From assembly GCA_000226015.1 (NCBI GenBank), contig JH153155.1, positions 39,078 through 68,059 of the forward strand: a stretch of 28,982 bases of DNA. Direction: 5' to 3'. The notes under the pieces are model-generated. The model was not told the DNA's origin and searched no databases. It saw only the letters and a program-made list of their open reading frames with translations. The stretch's first letter is position 1. Each line of letters starts with the position of its first letter. Shown here piece by piece: positions 1 to 11,700 of this stretch. This DNA comes from Mnemiopsis leidyi (taxonomy: Eukaryota; Ctenophora; Tentaculata; Lobata; Bolinopsidae). The position numbers and the translations under genes were made by a program.

Positions 1-153
<153 letters not shown>

Positions 154-154
154 C

Positions 155-256
155 CTATTAGCGATATATCTGCAGGGTCTATTTCTTCGTTGTACTCGGC
201 CAGCAGTTCCTCCGCCAGCTCAGCGACCAGCTTGCTCACTTGAAGAACATCGACTC
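155..256 (-). CDS. Probable internal exon of a minus-strand gene, helical segment
   Basis: On the minus strand the segment is bounded by a strong acceptor (TATTTTTCAG at 257-266) and a good donor (GTAAGC starting at 154). It has 102 bases, phase 1 on both sides. The 34 residues are rich in Leu, Ala and Glu (QVSKLVAELAEELLAEY) and look like an amphipathic helix followed by an acidic tail. The same frame stays open upstream to an ATG at 311, so a longer exon is possible. I do not recognise a family. The phase matches the donor I see at 822 in the upstream minus-strand exon, so the two may be joined. Confidence 0.45.
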
Positions 257-487
257 CTGAAAAATACATTTCTTTGAAAGTCTCGTAGGTGACATACTTA
301 TTGTTGATCATAAGTTAAAAATTAGTATCCTTATCTTCCCGAAAATATAGACCCTCGTGTAGCCCAGAATAAATGTCATTTTTGCCGCTAGTCAAACAAT
401 TCGAGGATTTTTGCACACAGGATCTGAAAGGCGTAGAAGCGCTTTGGAAATTTAGGCCAATACCAAAGGCAGTTTTACGTTACGCGA

Positions 488-560
488 GGGTCTCAAGAAC
501 ATCGACTGAGCTGTACAGCTGGGAGAGTTGGGTACAGCTCAGTCAATGTTCTTGAGACTC
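488..560. repeat. Short hairpin (inverted repeat, 29-base arms)
   Basis: Arms at 488-516 and 532-560 are reverse complements at about 27 of 29 positions around a 15-base spacer. A third partial copy of the right arm is at about 707-731, with the shared core AGTCAATGTT. It sits between the two proposed minus-strand exons. The rest of 312-821 shows no gene I can support. Confidence 0.8.
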
Positions 561-821
561 TCTGATTAAGATTACGTCCAGTTCGATATAAGTAGAAGTA
601 ACCTCTCAAAGATTCAAACCTACTTTAGAACTAGTTTTTCGGATTGCTAACAACGCAATTATACATTCAATTTTTAGTGTGCCGTGCCCGTAGGTGGACC
701 TGCCAGGCTTAGTCAATGTTTTTGAGACTCTTCGATAATGTAATCACGACTAGGCGATAATCATGAAATGAAATATGTGCTCTACAGAACTTTTACTCCT
801 TATCTAGTAAGTGGCACGTAC

Positions 822-1092
822 CCACAAGACAATGGGAAGATTTCTGTCTGAGGAGAGACGGACGCTTTTTCGCTGATCGAGGAGACTTGCCCATCCCGAT
901 AGGACCAACTTCGCTAAATTGAACAGACTTCTTTGTTGGTGATTCAGAAAAGTCAACTGATTTCTTAAGTGCAGCGTTGTTGAAAAAGTTGACTGATTTT
1001 TTGGGTTTTTCATCATCACGACGATCACTTTTCTTCAGAGACCCTTCATCGAAACTGCAGCTCTTACGGCCGGATTTAGCAAACTTTTTCAT
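822..1092 (-). CDS. First coding exon of a basic protein with three KSVxF motifs
   Basis: On the minus strand an ATG at 1092 opens a frame of 99 codons if unspliced, ending at 793. A donor (GTACGT beginning at 821) would instead end the exon at 822 in phase 1 after 90 codons, compatible with the exon at 256-155. The product is Lys/Ser-rich and probably disordered. It contains KSVNF (residues 32-36), KSVDF (44-48) and KSVQF (55-59), with a weaker KSCSF at 10-14. Known biology: [KR]xVxF is the docking motif for protein phosphatase 1. The same KKS sequences could also be basophilic kinase sites. A PP1 regulator or scaffold is an inference; no named family is recognised. The large + strand gene starts about 1.6 kb away, divergently. 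Confidence 0.45.
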
Positions 1093-2540
1093 GTCAGCTG
1101 CAAGCTTTATCCGAGCTTTGTACTATAGTACTATAAAAGTATTGCAGGTATGGCAACGAAAAGAAAATGTACAAGATCTTATAACTAATGCTCCATGCAC
1201 CTTCAGAGTCCTTGCTGCCTATTTTATCACAATTCATTGCCGTACTTGGTCGTTGAATGGGACTGACACCAAATTTGGGGTAATTGCTTGCATTTAATCC
1301 CTGTGTCGCCAGGATCGATTTCTCACTTCTGATGAAGCGGACAGATTGGTATCATTACGAGAAGGAAAAAACGTCTTGCATGATCCCTACTCAATTTAAA
1401 AGTTACTCAAAACGATATTCAAAGCTTAAACTGTTTATCGGTATTCAGTCTATTGCGCGAAAAAATACGTGAATGTGATAAATATTTTGTCAGTTATACT
1501 TACTGCTTAAATCTAATGGAATCAGAATTATTAAGTATTATTCTTTGTTTGAACTTGAATGGGATATAGCTGGGTGTCTGTGTCCGAGACTCGGTGGTAC
1601 GACTACGAAGTACAAACTCAGTGGAATAGGTTCATCTGTCTGTCGAACGAAAATATACCAGCACGACCTTGTGCGACCTTGAATACCCAGTCAACATTAA
1701 AATAGGTCTATTCAGATGTTTGTATGATGGTCTGAATCTGACTCGCGGATACGCACTTGACCAATGTAATTTGAACTCTGAACCGATCAGACGTGTGGCA
1801 TCTTGGTCATTTAAGCTGAGTTTATCAGATGGATTGGTGGTTCAATACAACGATCTGGCACACTGTTATGTCGTCGTGTCGAACTCCAAAGACTTTTTGA
1901 TCTTCCATCTTGATTCGCCGTATTCTACTTTATTATCTTCTCTCTGTTATTCTACTTTATTATCCATCATATACAGTTATTATTACACTGCGCACTTAAT
2001 TTAATATAGAATTTGGTTTGATCCTTACCAAATCTTATTTTACTTAAGCTAAATCGAATTTGCAAAAGACAATCCTAATTTTAAAAAAAACAATAGAACC
2101 GTGAGCCGAGCCGTCTTCCTAGCCCATGACCAATAGCTTTTGTACTGCAATTAAAATTGATTTTATATATAAACATGTCTGTTGTCTTTTATCTACTTCT
2201 TTATTAGTCGACAATGCAATAGACTCCAAGGGAATTTCAAAGCGTCAAAAGAGAATTTTATATATCATTCAGTTCGCTCAACCACGAGCAAATTGTGTTC
2301 TCTCATTTCGATCAGTATTCAAGATGGATGCTTCCATTTCCAAGAATCTTCCATTCAATCGATTGAGTTGTGATTTTGATTTATTCTCTCATACAAACAG
2401 TTAAACCGATTAACGACCAGTCATATTAAAAACACTAGCATGGGCGGCCGTCCTCTGGCCGTTTTGTCCCCTTTTATCATTTAGTTTTACCAACTTTTGC
2501 CAATTTTGGAAAATTGCTTTCTGCTGTCAAACCAACCTCT
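1093..2540. other. Intergenic region with no supported gene
   Basis: The stretch is AT-rich and lies between two divergently oriented genes. An open frame at 1669-2004 (+) has no recognisable domain, ends in low-complexity Tyr/Ser/Leu sequence and lacks convincing splice sites. If the flanking gene models are right, both promoters lie here. Confidence 0.5.
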
Positions 2541-2581
2541 TTATAACACCAGACAAGTGAAAGAAACAAGTTTATTTTTAG
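2541..2581 (+). promoter_or_regulatory. TATA-like box and possible 5'-UTR splice acceptor
   Basis: TTATAA at 2541-2546 lies about 120 bases before the proposed start codon. TTTATTTTTAG at 2571-2581 has the form of a 3' splice site. It could serve a 5'-UTR intron or, if the organism uses spliced leaders, trans-splicing. Both are short motifs in AT-rich DNA and are weak evidence alone. Confidence 0.2.
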
Positions 2582-2661
2582 CGAAGATACACGCTAGGGA
2601 AACGAAGCCTCGGCCCCATTGTAAACTGGTAAGGTCTCCAACTTCCAGGGAGACAGGATCT

Positions 2662-2704
2662 ATGTTGCTCCTGCTACTGTGGTGCTGCTCTGGTCTGGTT
2701 GGTG
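2662..2704 (+). CDS. Exon 1: signal peptide
   Basis: The first ATG in the open frame begins MLLLLLWCCSGLVG, a textbook hydrophobic signal-peptide core. It ends in phase 1 at a GTGAGC donor (2705). Joined to the SRCR exon at 6288, the junction reads VGA-AEEN, which is a good signal-peptidase site. The Kozak context is weak (T at -3). The intron to the next exon would be 3.6 kb, long for this gene, so an unseen exon or another first exon remains possible. Confidence 0.5.
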
Positions 2705-5700
2705 GTGAGCAGTTTACCGAATATTTTTTCTTCCCAATTTGTTTTTCTTCCCAAACATGCAAGATTCCGGGCCACGGAGGAAGTAATCTATATTAAATAG
2801 CCTCCACGTGCACCAAACCATCGTGTTTCACTAAATGCCATTTCATTTTTTACCGTTAAAATTTTGGCAGAAGAGTCATAAAGTTTGGTGAGTGGGGCAA
2901 TTGGCACCATTGGCGCCAATCGATCCACTCAATGGAACAAATGGATGTTCCATTGGCGATGTAGTCAGTGGTGCCAATGATGGTCCCAATCGCCATATTG
3001 GCGATCATTGGATCCACTATAATGGAACCAATGGAAAAACTCGATGGCGATGCTCCATCCACGATCACCACTCAGAGTGAATAGATCATTTGGAATTGGA
3101 ATTCCAAATTCAATGGCATCAATTAATATTATGCCAGTGGTGCCAATAGAGCCAATGGCGACTCATTGGTGACAATGGCGACAGAGGCGCCAATGGCGAC
3201 AGTTGTGCCATAAATTTTGTTGGTGACAGTTGCGATTCATAATCATTGGCGACAATGGAGCCAACCAGAAAATAATAATGCTGGTGATGATACATTTGCA
3301 ATGGCAACAGTGGTGACAATGGCGACAATGGTTCCACAGTCGCCATTTTCACAAATAAATCGCCATTGGTTCCACTGGCGCCCACTGGCGCCACTGGCTC
3401 CATTGGAATTCCAAATGATCCATTCTCTCTGAGTGGTGATGGTTAAAAAGTATCGCCATCGAGTAGATCCATCGGTTCTATGATGGAGCCAGTGGTCGCC
3501 AATGGCAATCGCCATTGGCGCCAATGGCGATTGGGACCTTCATTGGCACCACTGACTTCATCGCCATTGGCGCCTATGGACAATCCATTTGTTCCATTGA
3601 GTGGATCCATTGGCGCCATTCGCCAATGGCGCCAATTGCCCCGCTCACCAAACTATATGACCCTTTCACCAAAATTTTCTTCTTCAGAATGGGCTCCCAA
3701 ACAGCAATGTTTGTCTATGACAAATTCTCATAGACAACTGTTTGGCAACTTATTCTGATTGAGAATAGCTACTCCCATGGTACTTCCGGTACTACGTGAA
3801 CGTGAAGTTACAAGGCTAAAAGCCACAATCTAGATTATTCATGCCTCATGGATTCATCGTGGACAGCCAACATAGTGAATTCATGCAACAGAGGAGCAGA
3901 AGTTCCTCAATTCAACTCTTGTGACTGTGTGTTAAAACTAAATTGCACGTGCAAACATCCGTATCAGTACCACAATCTGCACCTGGGCCAGAATCTCCAT
4001 TAAGAGTATTACTATCAGAGTCACCTTTAGCACCATCCAGTAATTATGCCACTATTCGCACCTTGCCAGCTCCAAGAACAGCAGGGCATCGAATAATCGA
4101 TTGGAACTTTCGGACATTGGACAATGGTCTAATTGTTTGACTGTTGTTTTACCTGCGAGTAAAACATTGTCCAACTATATTGGTATGGGAGATTGGGACA
4201 ACAATAGGTACAATTTGTAAGAAGAACAAAGGCATTTCAGTTCACATTTCTCGAGGCAATTCACCGCTAGTTCTGTAGAAATAAAATTGGAAGTATTTGG
4301 AACATATCGTATAGGCAAAGCAATCCGGCTTGAAAATTCTTACGAAAATTTTATAAAATTCCCGACCACGTTCAATATTTGATGGCAAAGAAGGAATGAA
4401 AGCTGAAAGGTTCCGTGAAGTCCAATCTCGAAATTGAGGAATTTAAAATGTCAAGATTTAGGATTGAAGAAGGATCATGGATACAAATTCGAAGGTGAAG
4501 GTCAGTGTTACAACTCAAAAGACAGAAAGCGCAGAAAGCTTTAATGTAAAATGGTCCTTCCAAATGGAGACTTCTGAATAAAATTGAATACCCTTTCGTG
4601 GGTAAGATCATGCTGGTCATGGTGGTCAGAGAGGAAACACGCAGATAATGGGTGTATAGAATTCATTCAAAAAGTCGATAATTGCGATTTGAAGGTGTAA
4701 AAAAATCTATAAAAACAACCTTAAGTAAATCATCCTAGGTCCTCAAAAATTTAACCTGTAGTCACTAATGGTGTTACAATGGATATAATTATAGACAAGA
4801 GCCAGTAAAATCGTGACACCGATGTCGTGAATAATGATACCACTGTTAATGTCGAAAGATTATAATGATACCACTGTTCGAAAGAAGATGTGGGAAGGTG
4901 ATGAGTCTGCGTATGCAAAAGGGAAATGTGCAGATTAAAAGGACTGATAGCGGACGATACAACTAGCTGCTATCAGTTCTATCAAATAAATTAATTTGGG
5001 AAATAACTTTGGTCTTTGACTTTATGCTACATAATTGATAACGGTGCTTCGAGTAGGAGTCACCTATTTTGACCAATTTGAAGCTAGAAAACAGTGCTTT
5101 CTAGCTTTTGATTGGTATAAATTTGTGAACCCACCTAAAAAGTCTTGGTTTATCTATTAACACTGCAAGTTTATAACAGCTACTGATATTGTGTCAGGAA
5201 CAGACTACAATAGCTTCACGGCAGCGAGTACGACATTTCATTATACAGTAGGCACAAGAGAAAAACACACAGGATCGCCACACTCCGAAGTTGCACCCAC
5301 AGGTTAAATTGAAAGATTAACAGTTATGTTTTACTAAATATGTTCAGCTTTGTACGTAAAAAAGATACAGGTTGTCCCAAAAGTCATGGTGCAAATGTTT
5401 GGCGACGGGCTTATTTATCAGAAAAGTTACTCATTTGAGGAAATTGAGTAATTTGTGTATTTATTGATTGGTGGGATAATGTGCAGAACAAGGAAATTAA
5501 TCTTATTAGGGTTCCACGAAAATTAAACAGATGGAGTAAAATCAAAATTAAGCAAGATTTCCCAAAAATGTGTCCAAGTGGTTAATTTTACTCGGAACCA
5601 TTTGTAGTAGCAGCGGGTAGTTATTTAGCCTCATAGCAGTTCCGATTTGAATGTTACTTTTCTCTGTATGACTGTAAGAAATGCAATCTTTTAGGAAACT

Positions 5701-8700
5701 TTTTACTCGAAATAATTTCGAACAGCTGACGCGTTCGTATTCATTATCATTAAATGTATTTAATTTGTAGTATTGAAATAGTTTGAACATAACCATTGCT
5801 TGTTTGCTTGGTTAAACCTATAAGTACATACATTTGAAGTCATGCTTTATGTTATGGGGTATCGCCACCAAATTATTTGTACCAAATTTAATCTCACTAG
5901 GTAGTTCTAAAATGAGTGAAAAGTCGTGGCAATTTTAATGAGGCTGCTTCTAACCTTGAATTTTACCACTTAGAAGGTCTATAGAGTATAGCCATCATAT
6001 GTTTCAATGTTTCATGTAATATCAGAAATTAGTATAGAGGGAACACCTATAAGGGCATTTAAATCCTCATGTATCTGCAATTACAAACACTGAATTAATT
6101 ATTAGTTTTATTCTTTAGAAATTAAATTGTCATAATGTACGTGTCCCACAGTCCTAGGCGAACAATTGCCAATTTTCGTGGATATATCAGAACAGGTATT
6201 GTTTCAGTTAAATTGTTTAAGAGCTTACCATCAATTAGTTAACAATTACACAACTATAATTAAATCGCAACTCAAATTCTTTCACAGCTGCTGAAGAGAA
6301 TATATTCACCTTGGTAGACTCAGATGGGAGTCCTATTGAAGGACAACAGTTAGGATTACTTCTCTACAAAGGGGGCACTGTGTGCGATGATAACTTCGAT
6401 GACACAGCGGCTGAAGCTATCTGCAGATATATGAACTCTTCGTTCACAGCATTTCTGTGGACTTCTGAAAAGACATTTGACATTCAGAACAACTTTGACA
6501 TAACTTTAGACGAAGTACAATGTGGCAGTGCAGAATGGGAGAGTTGTAGATACTCTGAAGAAAACAACTGTGGGCACAGTGAAGATGTGTTTCTCAGTTG
6601 TAAGCCAGGTAAAGAAAGACAAACAGTTTCCATTTCAATTCTAATTTCAGCCAAACCTCCAAGGGACCACAGGTGAAAGTTGAAACAATATCAATATTGA
6701 TGAAACAATATTAATAATCTGTCAATACTAATAAAAATCCTGATAACACAATGTCAGAGAAAGTTTTCTTTTTGTGAGAATTCCAGCTCGCAAAACAAGC
6801 TTGTTGGGCTCTATTTATGTGGCTTCAGTTACATTTTGGTTTTTTAAATATCCGATAAAAAACATTCCGTCGTTCATGCATTTGATATTGTTATATATTG
6901 ATAGATGGTCACTCACTCGAAATTCCAAACAACAATAGGTCAGTCCAGGATTTAGATTTCTTTCACAGATGCTGAAGAGAATATATTCACCTTGGTAGAC
7001 TCAGATGGGAGTCCTATTGAAGGAGAACAGTTAGGATTACTTCTCTACAAAGGAGGCACTGTGTGCGATGATAGCTTTAATAATACAGCGGCTGAAGCTA
7101 TCTGCAAATACATAAACTCTTCGTTCACAGCATTTCTGTGGACTTCTGAAAATACATTTGACATTCAGAGCAATTTTGACATAACTTTAGACGATGTGCA
7201 ATGTGGCAGGGCAGAATGGGAGAGTTGTAGATACTCTAAAGAACACAACTGTGGGCACAGTGAAGATGTGTTTCTCAGTTGTAAGCCAAGTGGAGGTATC
7301 CAAACAGGTATTGTTTAAGTTGAATTGTTTGAAAACTTTGTAATAAGTTAGTGTTTCTGCAAAGCGAATACACTTCCTCTCAGCTAAATGTACATGAGAC
7401 TTTGTGCATGAAACAATATTCATGTTCTAACCACCCTATAAAAAGTTCCTAAATGAAACCAAAAATATTTTCAACGAAAGGTCGAATCAGAATCTCTCAT
7501 TTTCCACCAGATGCGAAAAAGAAAATCTTCATATTGGTAGACTCAGATGGGAATCCTATTGAAGGACAACAGTTAGGATTACTTCTCTACAAAGGAGGCA
7601 CTGTGTGCGATGATAGCTTTGATTACACAGCGGCTGAAGCTATCTGCAGATATATGAACTCTTCGAACACTGTATCTGAATGGACTACTGCAAACTCATT
7701 CTACATTCAGAGCAATTTACATATAGCCTTAGACGATGTGCAATGCAGCAGTTCAGAATGGGAGAGTTGTAGATACTCTGAAGAACACAACTGTGGACAC
7801 AGTGAAGATGTGTTTCTCAGTTGTAAGCCAGGTAGCCAAACATGACGCATTGTTTCAATTGAATTGTTCAACAGTTGGGTTACAAGTTAAGTGTTTCCTC
7901 GAAGCTTGTAAATTTGTTAATTTATATTGATCGGTTCTTCTAAGATAAAAGTCAAAGACTTTCAGAATTCACACAGTTAAAACGTTGATCCATGAACATG
8001 TTTTTCGAAATCGCTGATAAAATGATCGCCGAATTGTTTGCCTGGAAGCAGTAAACAGAGCGGTGGTTGATGCAAAACCTTCAATTAATTATCTGTCTAA
8101 TTTGCTGAATACCGTAGATCATATCCAATTGAGGTATTTGTGACATGTGCGACGATGTTTTTCCGTATTGCACTTCGGATGAAATCGACTTTGCCTACTT
8201 TTGTGAAAACAGAAAATTAATGAGTTTGGCTTTGCTATAGTTATTCACGCAAAGGCCCTCAGTGTACAAGCTTAATATGGCCAATGCTTTCAAATGCGAA
8301 TTTGTACTATAATTACTGTATTATGTAATATTACATATTTGCACTGTAAAATACTGGTGTTTAAAACCGGAGCTGATATTTTTCGCGGTAGCAAAGTCAA
8401 TATTTTGGCGTACCATAAGAAACAAAAAATTGATCAGTTTCTAACGGAAGCAACATCAAAGTTTTTGTATGTGGCTTGAAACAAGGTCAGTATCAATTTT
8501 ATCAAATAGTTAGAATTTTGCGCACCATGCGGAGCGCATTTTTTGTTAAGCAAATTGTTAAGGAGATTTTTTAAAAATTGAACTTTATGAAAATAGTTGC
8601 AAAAATCACCTTATCTCTAACTATTTTTCCGAGACCTAGAATACTGCGTGTTTTCAGTAATTTTAGGCCAAATTAACAGCAATGATCATATCGAAATAAA

Positions 8701-11700
8701 AACTCTTCATATTTCTGTACATATTTCTAAATTTAGGAACTGCGATTGGCTGTGATTTTTCGCTGTATCAATTTCATGACCACAGGACTAGATGATCATC
8801 TGAGTACAACTACAAATTCGCCATACACAAGACCAGCTTCAGAGGCAAGCACTAGCGGAACAAATCCTATAGCTCCAGGGGAATTACAGATTCCGGACTT
8901 CCATGAAGCAGGTACAATAAAGCGAGCAGCATTTATATGGGATTGAATTTTATATTTGACGCACATGTGATTTCTTCGAATTCAGATATAATTTTTTAAG
9001 CAACTGCAGATAAACAATTCATTTTCATGATCAAACCAAATTTTTGAAAATAACTATGTTCGAGGCGAGGAGGTTTAGTTGTTTGAGTTCAATATTAGAC
9101 CTTGTTTGGTCTTCTTGCCCATGTATGAAGTCAAGTGTAAGTATTTCAACATTTCGTCAGTTAAGTCTTTTATACAGCTATCCTACTGGTTGACCCCCCA
9201 AAATTCCAAAAATGTTGGATCGAAATTGAAAATTCTCCAGAGATGCTGAAGAGAAAAAGTTCACATTGGTAGACTCAATCAGGGAGAGTTTTTTAAATAT
9301 CACGAAAAAAAACGTTTCGAACTTGGTATCGTTTCATTGATGGTCAAAATCATTCTATCAAAATGAGAAATTCTCCATACTCATTTTAACGAGTCAAAAT
9401 TTATAAGCAGCATTGACTTCTGTGGGTACCTTGGTCCAGTTTGGGACCTTGAACTGCAAATGACCCATCGGCTTGTCTTTGACAAAGAAGAGATGATTGC
9501 TACTGCATCGTTTCTTGGGCTTTCCTTAAATTTAATTGCAAAGCAATTCGGAACAACTTTGTGAAGAATCTTCTACATCATCAGGAAAGGATACCTTTCC
9601 CGCCTACGTTGAAGTGACGTCACTTTCGGTTCAGTCTTTCCCAATAGTTTAGGTGCTGCAAACCACCTAGACGGCTGCTAAACGTTCTCTGGCCACCTCT
9701 ATTAGCTGGATTTCAGTAACCTTGCTAGGGTTCAAGAGAGGATAGCAGTACTCTAGTAAGCTTCTTATCAATGACGTGTAGAGAGTTTTCATGACTATCC
9801 TCTGCTCTTAAACACGCCAAACATCACTAGAGACCTCGAAAGACAAGGTTTCGGAGTATAATGGTAATTCAGAGCATGAGCAAGGTATTTATAACCAGAT
9901 CACATCAACTGAGGGGCCTGTCAGGCTTCCCACATCTTCTGCCCGTCTTGAAAAGTGGAGAAATGTAACCCACCTTGCTAGGGACGATTCCGGACGACAT
10001 GGATTCTTACCACAGAAGGCGCATCAGGACACCAAAATTTGAAGCACATCGCTTAAGAAGAATTGCTGGCATGCCATCAGGTCCTTGGGCAGAATCTAGC
10101 TTGATTTCAGATTTAGCTTCCTTGATAAAGTCAACACAGCTTTAGTGTCTTTATTGAAAATGTGAGGCACCGTAAATGTTGGAGCTGATGTGTTGTTCCA
10201 GGTGGTGAATGATGGATCTGTTCTTCACATAGCTCACCCACGCTGATCCGTCCTTACAATTTTTGATGCGTGCAGAATTACCAAAACAAGTTGCAGCAGA
10301 TGGACGAATTTTGAGCTTTCATTTACGTCTTCTGAGAGAATTATAAATCCTTGGTTTACCAGAAGGTGGTTCTTTCTTAGGAAAATTTGCTAAACATGCG
10401 TCCAATAGGTTATTTCCCCTAGTAGGCTCATTCACCATTTGACTGAAAAGATATGTAGACATAAAGTTTAACAAGACGTTAGAAAGAAAGTTACATACAG
10501 AAGTCACCCACCACGAACTTCCAAAGATTTCTAGTCAACATGAGGAAGGTTGAAGTCGCCTGTCATAAACAGAACACAGTCATTGTCATCTTGATTCCTG
10601 AGTCTTCAGGTTGGAGGGGCTGGAAAGAGACGACTGCAATCAGTAGTTTTGTAGATCAAGATGGGTAAATGTGCAGAGCCCCTACAGCATATACCGTCAT
10701 CATACGGACATGCACTGGCAGAGACAACAGTAGAGTGAAACACCACTAACGTCCCTCTTACCACGGTCACATCGGAAACAATTGTCTAAGCAGCGATTTT
10801 CTTCTTCGTAAGCAGCGAGGTCTGTTAGTTTCCATCCGTCGGCACCGTTAGCAGAATGTTTGAGGCTTCCAACGTTCAGTAATAACTAATAAGATTGGTA
10901 AGTGTAGGGAAAGTGCGGCTGATGAAGTCGGGGCACTCCTATGTGCATCACTGCCGGGTGGGAGGCTGGAGCTCAGCAAAGCATTGTCGATAAAGCATGT
11001 TGAGTTGGTTGGTAGCTTTGTGTACTCTGATCCACCTTTTTCTCAACTGACTCCAGCTCCAACTTGGCCGAGTTTCGCAACTCTGTCGAGTCAAAATGTT
11101 TATTCTTTTTTGTCATTTTCACCTTCTGATTTGTGTCAGATTTTTGGGGTACAACTGAAACCAGATTCCTTGATGGAAGAAAGAGCAGTTCTTGCCTTTC
11201 TTACAAATTTTCCTTCCAGTGGACTCGGACATCATGAACTGATTAGAGAGACCTAATACTGCGCATTGTTGGCTGATAATAGTTAAATTAACAGCAATTT
11301 GAATTAGTATGCCGTTATTTGGCAATTGGCAATCTATTTGACCTAACTGTATGATCACATGAAAGCTCCTGTATTTCCGCAGTATGCTTCACCAATTATC
11401 AACAAGACGTTGGGATGTTTCCCGACAGTGCAATCATCGCTTCAAGAACATTGACAGGATTGAAAGAGTGTAGAGAATGGTGCGATGGGAACGAAAATTG
11501 CGTGGCTGCAGTAGTGAGCCCAAGTGAGTGGGCACACAGGGAGTGCTTCCTTGTAAGTACGGAAGAAATTACTCACAGATCAAGTTGGTCGGCAGCGATA
11601 AAAAACGTACCTTGCTCAGGTAAATCCGGTAATAAGTAAGAAAATAAGTTTACTTAAGTTTTCAGTAAGCACTCTTTCGAGCATATTAATGATTTTAAAC

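Larger units (their letters stand above)
3679..6287. other. Rest of intron 1; no supported exon
   Basis: The stretch is AT-rich with stop codons in all frames. Around 3940-4060 the minus strand reads a short Gly-X-Y-like segment (GDSGPGAD) with Cys residues, interrupted by stops, perhaps a decayed coding piece. At 6152-6195 the bases before GTATTGTTTCAG resemble the 3' flank of the SRCR exon at 6969-7307, which suggests an old partial duplication rather than an exon. Its phase does not fit the rest of the gene. Confidence 0.4.

Noticed and set aside
1669..2004. A 111-codon + strand open frame upstream of the receptor
   Set aside because: No recognisable domain, low-complexity Tyr/Ser/Leu end, no convincing splice sites or start context.
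3119..3524. Open frames across the CGCCAATGG element on both strands
   Set aside because: They arise from the 12-base-like repeat structure, have no start context and are palindromic shadows of each other.
3940..4060. Minus-strand Gly-X-Y-like stretch suggesting collagen
   Set aside because: Only a few triplets, with stops on both sides. Too short to call.
6152..6195. Possible small exon between CCCACAG and GTATTG
   Set aside because: At 44 bases it breaks the phase-1 rule, and it resembles the 3' flank of a duplicated SRCR exon.
6650..6671. Possible 22-base exon after exon 2 (TAATTTCAG ... GTGAAA)
   Set aside because: Length is not a multiple of three, so it would shift the frame of the next SRCR exon. 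It is more likely a remnant of a longer exon end.
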